From: JBDRNE01 sp043812935
GTDB taxonomy: Bacteria; Omnitrophota; Gorgyraeia; Tantalellales; Tantalellaceae
Direction of reading: 5' to 3'
NCBI GenBank assembly: GCA_043812935.1
Contig: JBDRLO010000036.1
Location: forward strand, 1-32,421
Length of the DNA stretch: 32,421 bases
A program made the translations under genes and the position numbers. Shown in pieces: positions 1 through 7,932 of the stretch; within the stretch, counting starts at the first letter, position 1; each line of letters begins with the position of its first letter. Below the pieces are notes generated by a model, which worked only from the letters and a program-made list of their open reading frames with translations, was not told the origin of the DNA and made no database searches.

Positions 1-3000
1 TGCTTGTGACCAATTGGCAGACGAGTACGGTATCAGTAATAAAATATCAGTCTTTAAAACCGGGAACAGACAGTGATGAAGAGTCAGTAAATTTTAAAAG
101 CTTTAGCACGGTTATAGAAAAAAGCGAAGGAAAATTTTCAAGTCCCGGCCGTGTAGCAGCGGATTCTACAGGTAATGTATTTGTTCCCAATTGGGGAAAT
201 AATACTGTTTCTGTACTGGATGAGAACGGTAATCTGAATAATTCATTCGGTGAAAATGGAATAATACAAACCAAAACCGGTAAGTTTTTTAGGCCATATG
301 CGGTTGCTGTTGACAATAATAGGAATATATTTGTAGCTAATATCGGTAATAATACAATTTCTGTGCTGAAAGAGGATGGAACATTGAATGAAGGCTTTGG
401 TGAAAAAGGTATAATTAAAAAAGGAGAATTTGTCGGGATGAATGATATTGTAATAAGCCCGGCAGGAAATATATTTGTTGTTAATGGGGGTAATAATACA
501 ATTTCGGTATTAAATCCGGATGGTACGTTAAATGATTCATTTGGTACGGCTGGTGTGATAAGCCAGGAAACAGGGAAATTTTATGAACCCAGTGGGATTG
601 CAATAGACCGTGCGGGAAATATATTTGTAAGTAACTTAAAAAATAATACGGTTTCCGTTTTAAAACCAGACGGGATGTTAAATGACAACTTCGGAGATAG
701 CGGTGTGATATCTCTTAACGGAAAGTTTAACAAACCCCAAGCCATAGCAATAGATTCTAAAGGAAACATATTTGTTGTTAATTTAGGCAATCATGAAGTT
801 TTTGTATTAAACCCGGACGGTACGCTTAATGAAAAAATCGGCCAAAAGGGTAAAATCACTAAGTATATGGGTAATTTCTCAGAACCTACCGGAATTACAT
901 TGGACAGTAATGAAAATATTATTGTAAGTAATTGGGAAAATTCAACACTATCGGTTTTAAAACTGCATCCTTTGGAGAAAACTCCGTTGGGACATAGAGA
1001 GAAACGCCATATTTTTTCAAAAATAATAACCAAGGATATCGGATGTTTTACTTCTCCGCGCGGAATAGCCATAGATAAGAATGGGAATATCTTTGTGGCT
1101 AATCAAGATGGGAGCGCTCTTTCAGTATTAAATCCGGACGGTACCTTAAATAAATCTTTTGGCGACGGCGGTGTGATTTCAAAAGATGTGGGTAAGTTTT
1201 CATCGCCTCAACGTATTGCGATAGATGCTGCAGGAAATATATTTGTGGTTAATTGGGGAAATAATAGCATTTCAGTATTAAAGCCGGATGGTACATTAAA
1301 TGAAGACTTTGGTGATAAAGGTATAATAAATGAACCTGTATGTAATTTTTCTAGACCTACAGGAATTGCAATAAATAATTCAGGTAATATTTTTATAGTA
1401 AATGGAAATAGTCATACGGTATCGGTATTGAAGGCGGATGGTACAATAGACGAGAGTTTCGGTGAAAAAGGTATAATAAATGCTTCTGTCGGAAAATTTT
1501 CTACACCTGAGGGAATTGCAATAGATGCGGAAGGGAACATATTTGTTTCTAATGCTGTTTCTAATTCGGTATCAATATTAAACTCTGACGGTACGCTGAA
1601 TGAAAATTTTGGTGAAAATGGTGTAATACTTCAGAGTGTCGGAAAGTTTGACAAACCCGGGGGAATAACAATAGATTCTTTCGGGAATATACTGGTAAGC
1701 AATAAAGGCAACAATACGATTTCAGTTATAAACTCGAAAGGAACGTTAAATAAATCCTTTGGCGATGGCGGGATTATAAGTGAAGATACGGGGGGATTTT
1801 CTGAACCGGATGGTATTACTGTAAGTGAAGACGGAACTATTTTTGTGGCTAATTGGAGAAATAATACGGTTTCTGTTTTGAAAGCCCAAGGCTTGAATAG
1901 CGAATTTGCGGAAAGTCACCCGGATTATAAACAACATATTCTTGCGGCAACAATTAAAGCGTCTGCGGGAAAATTTGTGTCTCCCACAGGGGCTGCAGTT
2001 GATAAAAATGGTAATATATTTGTTTCTAATTCTAAACAAGAAATTGTATCTGTTTCCGGGGAGGATACGGTTTCGGTTTTGAAGCCGGACGGTACGCTTA
2101 ATGAGGATTTTGGTGATAAAGGTGTAATAAGCAAAGATGTTGGAAAATTTGATTCTCCATCCCGAATAGCAATAGATTCTAATGGAAATGTATTTGTTGC
2201 TAATTTGAAAAATCATACGGTTTCTGTGTTAAAGCCGGATGGTACGCTTAATGAACGATTTGGTAATCAGGGTGTGATTGCACAAGAAACCGGTAATTTT
2301 TCCGGCCCGTCCGGAATTGCAATTAGCCAGAGTGGCAATATATTTGTTACTAATGTTTCAAATGATACAGTTTCTGTATTAAATTCCGACGGCAGTTTTA
2401 ATAGAATTATAACTTTGGATGAGAACGATATCCGGTTTTCTAGTCCGTGTGCGATTGTCGTTGACGATAACGAAAACATATTTGTTGTTAATAGTTCGGA
2501 TCAAACAAATGAAACGGTTGTAATTTTGGATTCTAATGGCGCGTTAAATCTCGGTTTTGGTGTGGGCGGGGTAATAACCCTGTCTATGGGGAAATTTAAC
2601 GATCCAACAGGGATTGCACTAGATTCGAATGGAAATATATTTGTTACGAATGGTGGGAATCACACAATTTCAGTTTTAACCGGTAAAGGTAAATTAAACG
2701 ATGATTATGGCGATAAAGGGATAATAAAACAAAATGAAGGGGACTTTTCGTGTCCAACGAATATAACTATAGATAAATTTGGAACTATTCTTGTAACTAA
2801 TTGGAATAATCATACGGTTTCTGTTTTAAAACCCCGAGGTTTAAATCAGGATACGGCCGGGAGAAAAAGAGTTACTTCTCCCCGGAAAAGATTTGTAACA
2901 CCCGATGGTGTTGCAATAGACCGTAATGGGAATATCTTTGTCGCTAATTGGAGAGCGCACAGTGTGTTTGTATTAGGACCGGATGGTAAGCTTAATAAAG

Positions 3001-5915
3001 ACTTCGGGATAGACGGTGAAATAAATCAGGAAACAGGAAAACTTTTTCATCCAACCGGTATAGCAATTAACTCTGACGGGAATATATTTGTATGTAATTG
3101 GTTAAGCAGTACGATTTCGGTTTTTAAACCGGATGGTACGCTTAATAAATCTTTTGGTTCAGAAGGTGTAATTGGACGATCCGTTGGAAATTTTAATATG
3201 CCGGTAGCAATTGCAATAGATAATTCGGGGACCATATTTATTCTTAATAAAGGAGATGATACAATTTCAGCGCTAAACTCGGATGGTACATTAAATGAAA
3301 AATTTGGTGATCACGGAATAGTAAATAAGGAATCCGGTAAGTTTGTTAACGCAAAAGGTATTGCGGTAGATTCCAAAGGAAATATTTTTGTAACTAACTG
3401 GGGTAATAATACGGTTTCAGTATTAAACCCGTCCGGCGTGCTTAATGAAAATTTCGGCGACGGCGGTGTGATACAAAAAGATACCGGTAAGTTCGATAGC
3501 CCACGGGGTATTGTAATAGATAACGAGGAGAACATATTTATTTCCAATAATAAAAATAACACAATATCAGCATTAAACCCGAATGGTACTTTGAATACGG
3601 GGTTTGGTGATAACGGTGTGATAAAAGTAAATACAGCGGCGCAGCCGTTGGATTTCGGTAAACTTACAATAGATAAAGAAGGAAATATCTTAATTACCAA
3701 TGAAGATCCGGCTTCATTGGTAAAAATAAAACATAATACCTTAATGTTGCCGGAAAGCGAATTTACAGAAATTCACCCTGATTATAAACAGCATTTGTTT
3801 GTTACGTCCATTGGGAATATCAAGTCTCCGTCAGGAATTGCAAAGGATAAACATGAAAATATTTTTGTGGCTAATTATACAAATTCTACAGTTACAGTTT
3901 TAAATCCTGATGGTACGCTGAATGAAAAATTTGGTGATCATGGAATTATAGGTAAAGATACAGGAAAATTTGATAATCCGGTAAGAATTGCAATAGATTC
4001 GAATGGAAATATTTTTGTAACTAACTGGGGTAAGAATACGGTTTCAGTGTTAAAACCGGACGGTACATTAAATAAAGATTTTGGAGATAATGGTACTATT
4101 ACAGAAGTTACAGGAAAATTCTTTAATCCGCATGGAATTGCGGTGAGTCCTAATGGAAATATATTTGTTACGAATGTTTCGAACGATACGGTGTCTGTGT
4201 TAAACCCTGATGGCAGTTTGAACAGGGTTATAATTCTGGATGAGGAGGGTATTCGGTTTTCTAATCCTTATGCGATTGTAATTGACAGGAACGAAAACAT
4301 ATTTATTGTTAATTCTTTGGATGAAACAGTTGTATGTTTAAATCCTGATGGTACATTAAATGTAGGTTTCGGTATGGCGGGTGTAGTAACTGCGGCTATG
4401 GGTGTGTTTGACGATCCGACAGGTATTGCGGTAGACCTTGTTGGAAATATATTTGTTACAAATGGAAGAAGTAACACAATTTCGGTTTTAACCGCTAATG
4501 GTGCTTTATTAAATACTGATTATGGCGACAAAGGTATAATCAGGCAAAATGAATGGAATTTTTCGTACCCAATGGATATAATTGTAGACAAGTTTGGAAA
4601 TATTTTTGTGGCGAATAGAGACGGTTCTAATTTATCTGTACTGAAAATGCAGGTTTTAGGAACAATGAGGAAAAAAACAGTAAAAGATACTATTGTTTCC
4701 TCAAAACCTGTTAGGAAACGTGAAGTTGTGTTGAAACGGTTAAAGCATGTCAGAAAGATTCCATTATCACAAGAAATGCGCAGCGTAGAAATAAAAGTTT
4801 CGCCTGAGGTAATAGACGCGCTCTTTCTTTTGTATACAATTAAAAACCCGAAATACCTGGCGGAAGCTATTGAAACTGTTATTGGCTATTATGTCAACGA
4901 ATCTGCTGAATGGATCCTGCAAGATATTGAGAGGATAAAACAGTTTCAGTCAAACGAAACTGTTGAGCTGCTCGATAAAGTTTTACGCAGGTTTCAGGGA
5001 AAATTGGATGATGATGAAATTATTGAAATATTTGATAAGTATTTTCAGGAAAATAAATTCGAAGAACTGGCAATGGAAGTAGAAGCCAAAGGCGATGATT
5101 ATTTCAATTTATTGGTTTATCTGGCGAAAACAAATCAGGATAATTACGGAGAAAACGCGGTTAAAGCCCTAAAACTGTTGATTAAATATAAACTAAAATA
5201 TGCATATAAAGCAGGCCGGGTGCTTGCGGAAATGACATACTTGAACGGCCAGGGTAAAATTGGGAAAACCATTAATGATTTGTGCCAAAATAAAACAGGC
5301 CAGTCGATTATACTATATGCGGATGATATGTTGGAAAATACGGTTTTTTATGATCTTAATGAATCTTTGAATATATTGGAAAATAAAGGTGTTCTAAAAA
5401 ACGGAATGGTTGTGCTGTATAGTAATACAAAAGCAAATAATGATCAGGTTGATAAATTAAAAAAGGATATTGAATTACATGTGCCTTCCGCAAAAGTATA
5501 TGTTATTAAAGCCTGGACAGAAGAACATAAACAGAAATTCAGTAAAAATCTTGATACTGTTAAAGAAATAAGCGCTGTTATAGATACACTGAAGGGAGAT
5601 ATTGCCAAAGGCCGCATTGATAATATTAATGAGTTTAAAGTTGATAATTTATTGGGAATTATACGTGGAAATGGTGTTAACTGGGCGAAAATTCAACTTG
5701 ATTATGAAAAACTAGATTTAAAAGCTCCACTTATAATAATGAACAATGATGAACGCGGTTTGTTTTCATTATCGTTTGCGCTTGACATTGCAATACGCAT
5801 GAAAATGGGTTATATCAATGAATGGATAATGCGTATAGATCCTGTATTGAATTTAACTGATGATATGTATCAAGAATACCTGCGCAATAGGGAAGGATTT
5901 CTTATTAAGGCTTAA
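1..5915 (+). CDS. Giant NHL/delta-60-like beta-propeller protein (5' partial)
   Basis: The frame is open from the window edge. The first residues read LVTNW..STVSV, which is the middle of a repeat blade, so the true start lies upstream and the GTG at 6 is not a start. About 1,970 residues are visible. Residues ~42-1548 hold 30 repeats of ~50 residues with the pattern GKFxxPxGIAIDxxGNIFV-xN-xNNTVSVL-xPDGTLNxxFGxxGVI. The first half resembles NHL repeats and the second half resembles delta-60 repeats (TIGR02608). Longer linkers after every sixth repeat imply five six-bladed propellers plus the tail of another. Residues ~1549-1969 are non-repetitive. No transmembrane segment, LPXTG motif or other anchor is visible, and the N-terminus is missing, so location is unknown. 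NHL propellers usually mediate binding; no enzyme motif was recognised. The gene is followed by a pilin with its own promoter. Confidence 0.9.
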   Translation, partial: LVTNWQTSTVSVIKYQSLKPGTDSDEESVNFKSFSTVIEKSEGKFSSPGRVAADSTGNVFVPNWGNNTVSVLDENGNLNNSFGENGIIQTKTGKFFRPYAVAVDNNRNIFVANIGNNTISVLKEDGTLNEGFGEKGIIKKGEFVGMNDIVISPAGNIFVVNGGNNTISVLNPDGTLNDSFGTAGVISQETGKFYEPSGIAIDRAGNIFVSNLKNNTVSVLKPDGMLNDNFGDSGVISLNGKFNKPQAIAIDSKGNIFVVNLGNHEVFVLNPDGTLNEKIGQKGKITKYMGNFSEPTGITLDSNENIIVSNWENSTLSVLKLHPLEKTPLGHREKRHIFSKIITKDIGCFTSPRGIAIDKNGNIFVANQDGSALSVLNPDGTLNKSFGDGGVISKDVGKFSSPQRIAIDAAGNIFVVNWGNNSISVLKPDGTLNEDFGDKGIINEPVCNFSRPTGIAINNSGNIFIVNGNSHTVSVLKADGTIDESFGEKGIINASVGKFSTPEGIAIDAEGNIFVSNAVSNSVSILNSDGTLNENFGENGVILQSVGKFDKPGGITIDSFGNILVSNKGNNTISVINSKGTLNKSFGDGGIISEDTGGFSEPDGITVSEDGTIFVANWRNNTVSVLKAQGLNSEFAESHPDYKQHILAATIKASAGKFVSPTGAAVDKNGNIFVSNSKQEIVSVSGEDTVSVLKPDGTLNEDFGDKGVISKDVGKFDSPSRIAIDSNGNVFVANLKNHTVSVLKPDGTLNERFGNQGVIAQETGNFSGPSGIAISQSGNIFVTNVSNDTVSVLNSDGSFNRIITLDENDIRFSSPCAIVVDDNENIFVVNSSDQTNETVVILDSNGALNLGFGVGGVITLSMGKFNDPTGIALDSNGNIFVTNGGNHTISVLTGKGKLNDDYGDKGIIKQNEGDFSCPTNITIDKFGTILVTNWNNHTVSVLKPRGLNQDTAGRKRVTSPRKRFVTPDGVAIDRNGNIFVANWRAHSVFVLGPDGKLNKDFGIDGEINQETGKLFHPTGIAINSDGNIFVCNWLSSTISVFKPDGTLNKSFGSEGVIGRSVGNFNMPVAIAIDNSGTIFILNKGDDTISALNSDGTLNEKFGDHGIVNKESGKFVNAKGIAVDSKGNIFVTNWGNNTVSVLNPSGVLNENFGDGGVIQKDTGKFDSPRGIVIDNEENIFISNNKNNTISALNPNGTLNTGFGDNGVIKVNTAAQPLDFGKLTIDKEGNILITNEDPASLVKIKHNTLMLPESEFTEIHPDYKQHLFVTSIGNIKSPSGIAKDKHENIFVANYTNSTVTVLNPDGTLNEKFGDHGIIGKDTGKFDNPVRIAIDSNGNIFVTNWGKNTVSVLKPDGTLNKDFGDNGTITEVTGKFFNPHGIAVSPNGNIFVTNVSNDTVSVLNPDGSLNRVIILDEEGIRFSNPYAIVIDRNENIFIVNSLDETVVCLNPDGTLNVGFGMAGVVTAAMGVFDDPTGIAVDLVGNIFVTNGRSNTISVLTANGALLNTDYGDKGIIRQNEWNFSYPMDIIVDKFGNIFVANRDGSNLSVLKMQVLGTMRKKTVKDTIVSSKPVRKREVVLKRLKHVRKIPLSQEMRSVEIKVSPEVIDALFLLYTIKNPKYLAEAIETVIGYYVNESAEWILQDIERIKQFQSNETVELLDKVLRRFQGKLDDDEIIEIFDKYFQENKFEELAMEVEAKGDDYFNLLVYLAKTNQDNYGENAVKALKLLIKYKLKYAYKAGRVLAEMTYLNGQGKIGKTINDLCQNKTGQSIILYADDMLENTVFYDLNESLNILENKGVLKNGMVVLYSNTKANNDQVDKLKKDIELHVPSAKVYVIKAWTEEHKQKFSKNLDTVKEISAVIDTLKGDIAKGRIDNINEFKVDNLLGIIRGNGVNWAKIQLDYEKLDLKAPLIIMNNDERGLFSLSFALDIAIRMKMGYINEWIMRIDPVLNLTDDMYQEYLRNREGFLIKA
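129..4650 (+). repeat. 30 propeller repeats in five blocks of six
   Basis: These are protein-coding repeats of ~150 bp. Block starts, read from the first GKF-like motif after each linker, are 129 (A), 1041 (B), 1968 (C), 2889 (D) and 3813 (E). Each block spans ~840-930 bp including its linker and holds exactly six blades. Linkers A/B, B/C, C/D and D/E replace the usual PDGTLNxxFG segment of blade 6 with charged sequence. The B/C and D/E linkers share an HPDYKQH motif. Blocks C and E match blade for blade: blades 3 and 4 in both lack the FGxxG turn and carry NVSNDTVSVLN followed by NENIF. Confidence 0.88.
4651..5915 (+). other. Unassigned C-terminal domain of the propeller protein
   Basis: The last ~420 residues follow a basic linker (KKTVKDTIVSSKPVRKREV) and show no NHL pattern. 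The first part (~residues 1590-1780) is predicted by eye to be mostly helical, with many Leu/Glu/Lys heptad-like stretches. Around residue 1775 it changes to alternating strand-helix character: GQSIILYADD, then GMVVLYSNTKANN, then SAKVYVIKAW, which suggests a Rossmann-like or other alpha/beta fold. No cysteine pair, catalytic motif or sorting signal was recognised. I do not assign a family. Confidence 0.5.
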
Positions 5916-6012
5916 AGATGGTAGACCTGTAGTTTTGTTGGTTTTACAATCCATATTTTCTAATCATCCAAAGTATTTTAAATATAATAGGTTATGGCGG
6001 TGCATTGCATTT

Positions 6013-6028
6013 TGGTGCATTATTTGCT
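6013..6028 (+). promoter_or_regulatory. Sigma-54-like -24/-12 promoter upstream of the pilin
   Basis: The sequence TGGTGCATTATTTGCT has GG at 6014-6015 and GC at 6026-6027, separated by exactly 10 bases, with the TTGCT end typical of the -12 element of RpoN promoters. The predicted start near 6039 would leave a ~70-base leader before the pilin ATG. GGTGCATT occurs twice in direct orientation (5999-6006 and 6014-6021). RpoN control of major pilin genes is known in Pseudomonas, Geobacter and Myxococcus. A competing sigma-70-type reading is the TATAAT at 6053-6058, which lacks a good -35. Confidence 0.45.
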
Positions 6029-6110
6029 TTTTAATCGACAAACAGGTATACTTATAATGGAGATGTGTATAAAACATCTTCTAAATTATGTATAGAGGGA
6101 GGTGAAAATT

Positions 6111-6464
6111 ATGAAATGCCGAAAATCAATGAACAAAAAAGGTTTCACTCTTGTTGAAATTATGATAGTTGTTGCAATTATAGGTTTATTAGCCGCCATA
6201 GCGGTTCCGAATTTCATGCAGGCAAGAACAACCGCGCAGACAAACGCGTGTATAGCAAATTTAAAGCAGATTGACGGAGCCAAAACGCTTTTTGCGTTGG
6301 ATAACGCGGTTGCGACGGGTGGAGCATGTGCTATGGGAAATCTTGTCCCAACGTATATTACGTCTACGCCGGCATGTCCGGCTGGGCCGACAACGCCTTA
6401 TGTCGTTAACGTGATCGGAACAAATCCAACATGTCCAAACGTACCGGCAACGCATACGCTGTAA
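6111..6464 (+). CDS. Type IV pilin / pseudopilin, short, four cysteines
   Basis: This 117-residue prepilin has a class III leader ending KKG|FTLVE at residue 11/12 and the usual hydrophobic N-terminal helix (residues 12-34, with Glu at mature position 5). The mature part is only ~106 residues. Beyond the helix there is ANLKQIDGAK, a segment typical of GspG-like pilins in little-studied phyla, and four cysteines (C47, C73, C89, C108) that could form two disulphides. I chose the ATG at 6111 because GGAGGTG at 6098-6104 gives 6-base spacing; the in-frame GTG at 6102 overlaps that site. The gene is monocistronic, with a sigma-54-like promoter before it and a strong terminator after it, which suits an abundant major pilin. 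It is a leading candidate for the filament subunit of the PilMNOPQ system just downstream. Confidence 0.9.
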   Translation: MKCRKSMNKKGFTLVEIMIVVAIIGLLAAIAVPNFMQARTTAQTNACIANLKQIDGAKTLFALDNAVATGGACAMGNLVPTYITSTPACPAGPTTPYVVNVIGTNPTCPNVPATHTL

Positions 6465-6483
6465 TTGTATCTAAACAAGTGTG

Positions 6484-6521
6484 AAAAAAAGAGCGGGATA
6501 TATATCCCGCTCTTTTTTTTT
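6484..6521 (+). terminator. Strong intrinsic terminator after the pilin
   Basis: A perfect 11-bp inverted repeat (GAGCGGGATAT at 6491-6501 against ATATCCCGCTC at 6502-6512) is flanked by an A tract on the left and nine Ts on the right, so the pairing can extend further. The symmetry could make it bidirectional. It isolates the pilin transcript from pilM. Confidence 0.9.
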
Positions 6522-6664
6522 GTTAGCTGGTTAGCCGGTTGGCCGGTTGGCCAGTTAGCCGGTTAGCCGGTTGGCCGGTTGGCCGGTTGGCCAGTTAGCC
6601 GGTTAGCCGGTTGGCCGGTTAGCCAGTTAGCCAGTTAGCCGGTTGGCCGGTTAGCTGGTTGGTA
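6521..6664. repeat. 8-bp tandem repeat array (GGTTRGCC)n
   Basis: About 17 consecutive 8-bp units, the clear ones from 6529 to 6656, are variants of GGTTGGCC, GGTTAGCC and AGTTAGCC, with degenerate units at both ends. The variants run in a partly repeated order (ggttagcc, ggttggcc, ggttggcc, agttagcc, ggttagcc ...), suggesting multi-unit slippage. Related units recur at 6751-6779, 11981-11995, 12041-12066 and 29916-29942. Confidence 0.95.
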
Positions 6665-6750
6665 TCAGGAGCAACCTTTGGGGGTATCTTTTATCGTAGA
6701 AAAAAAACGTGTAGAGTATGCCATGTAACGTGTAGCGTATTGAACAGGGA

Positions 6751-6779
6751 AACTGGTTAACTGGCAAACCGGCTAACCA
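6751..6779 (-). repeat. Inverted copy of the 8-bp repeat
   Basis: On the minus strand this reads GGTTAGCC, GGTTTGCC, AGTTAACC, AGTT, the same period and consensus as the array at 6521-6664 but in the opposite orientation. Together they could form a long imperfect hairpin. Confidence 0.8.
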
Positions 6780-6789
6780 ATACCCCAGC

Positions 6790-6818
6790 TTGACAATTAG
6801 AATTTGGTATGATAACCT
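6790..6818 (+). promoter_or_regulatory. Promoter for pilMNOPQ
   Basis: A perfect -35 TTGACA (6790-6795), a 17-base spacer and a -10 TAACCT (6813-6818) preceded by TG at 6810-6811 (TGATAACCT, extended -10 form). It lies ~60 bases before the pilM ATG. The same architecture occurs before rplU, the zinc-ribbon gene and gatC. Confidence 0.55.
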
Positions 6819-6879
6819 TTCACTATAATTAATATACAATAGTATTATAATTGTCTTAAATCAGAAAGAAATAAATCTA

Positions 6880-7896
6880 ATGGTAAAGACAGGCGATAAG
6901 AATAGAAATTCAGTAGGAATAGATATCGGTAGTTATTCAATAAAGATTATTGCAATTGACAAAATATCTGAAAACAACATATTAACCGCATATAATATAA
7001 AAACAATATCTCCAGATGTACAGGCTCAGCAAATAGAAATGCTTATTAAAGAAAGCCTGGAAGAAATTGATCTTCATCCTGATAAAATAAATCTTTCGGT
7101 TTCAGGCCCTGATGTTATCGTCCGGTTTATAAATTTCCCAAAAATGAAAAGAGAGCAATTAGAAGAAGCTTTAACTTATGAAGCAGAGAAGTATATTCCG
7201 TTTAATCTTAGTGAAGTTGTTACTGATTTTATTATTTTGGGAGATGCCCAGGAACCCGGTCAAATGAAAGTTATTTTAGCCGCGGCAAAGAAATCATCAG
7301 TTATGCAAAAAGTTAAAATGATTGAACATTTGGGAATGACAGTTGAAGTTATGGATACGGATCCTTTTGCTTTGTTTAATGCTTTTTTTACGGCGAATCC
7401 TTCTTTAGAAAAAAAATGTTTCGCGTTATTTGATTTCGGTCATTCCCAGACTGATATGTTGATTTCAGACGGTAAAGATCCTTGCTTTATCAGGCAAATT
7501 CAAATAGGCGGCAGAAATATTTCAGAAACATTAATCAAAGAGTTATCTTTAACGCCGAAGCAAAGTGAAGAATGTAAATTGGGATTATCGGACATAGATA
7601 GCGAATCAATTATGAGATCTACTGTTTCTGTTCTTGACAATTTGATTAAAGAGTTGCAGCTTTCCTTTACTTATTTTGAAAACAGGCAAAATAAAAAAAT
7701 TGATGAAATTTATTGCTGCGGAGGAATGATAGAACAGCAGGGTGTTTTTGATTATCTGAACGATAATTTAGGAATACAAATGAAAAAATGGAACCCTTTA
7801 AATAATATCGGGTTTTCAGAAAATCTTTCGCAGGAAGATCTTAATTCTGTGGCTTCACAATTGGCGGTTAGCGTCGGATTAGCTCTCAGGCATTGA
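6880..7896 (+). CDS. pilM: Type IV pilus assembly protein PilM
   Basis: 338 residues, the family's normal size. PilM is a cytoplasmic actin-like (FtsA/MreB fold) protein that binds the N-terminal tail of PilN and links the inner-membrane platform to the pilus motor. The phosphate-1 nucleotide-binding loop is visible near the start (VGIDIGSYSIK, residues ~12-22). A second phosphate loop follows (ALFDFGHSQTDMLI, ~190-203), and the adenosine motif is EIYCCGGM near residue 283. It is the first gene of pilMNOPQ. The ATG at 6880 places the nucleotide loop at the expected distance, though the ribosome site (AGAAAG) is weak. pilN follows after 36 bases. Confidence 0.95.
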   Translation: MVKTGDKNRNSVGIDIGSYSIKIIAIDKISENNILTAYNIKTISPDVQAQQIEMLIKESLEEIDLHPDKINLSVSGPDVIVRFINFPKMKREQLEEALTYEAEKYIPFNLSEVVTDFIILGDAQEPGQMKVILAAAKKSSVMQKVKMIEHLGMTVEVMDTDPFALFNAFFTANPSLEKKCFALFDFGHSQTDMLISDGKDPCFIRQIQIGGRNISETLIKELSLTPKQSEECKLGLSDIDSESIMRSTVSVLDNLIKELQLSFTYFENRQNKKIDEIYCCGGMIEQQGVFDYLNDNLGIQMKKWNPLNNIGFSENLSQEDLNSVASQLAVSVGLALRH

Positions 7897-7932
7897 TACA
7901 AAATGACTATTTGAAAATAAAACAAGGTTTTT

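Larger units (their letters stand above)
6465..6879. other. 415-base non-coding stretch between pilin and pilM
   Basis: In order it holds: the pilin terminator; a 17-unit 8-bp tandem array (6521-6664); a pair of direct repeats ACGTGTAG(A/C)GTAT at 6707-6719 and 6728-6740; four 8-bp units in inverted orientation (6751-6779); and the pilM promoter. No credible ORF lies here. The minus-strand frame across it is made of repeat translation only, and the 8-bp period is not a multiple of three. Confidence 0.8.

Noticed and set aside
6..8. GTG at 6 as the start of the propeller gene
   Set aside because: The frame is open to the window edge and the residues before and after it (L-V-T-N-W) continue a repeat blade, so the gene begins upstream.
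1746..2216. 156-residue minus-strand frame inside the propeller gene
   Set aside because: It is the antisense shadow of the repeat units, and its own periodicity mirrors them.
5860..6057. 65-residue + strand frame after the propeller gene
   Set aside because: It overlaps the end of the propeller gene, has no ribosome site or family features, and crosses the likely pilin promoter.
6521..6664. CRISPR array
   Set aside because: The units are 8 bp and contiguous, without spacers, and no cas gene is nearby.
6651..6839. Minus-strand frame across the repeat region before pilM
   Set aside because: It is made of translated repeats and promoter sequence; the 8-bp period would not maintain a reading frame.
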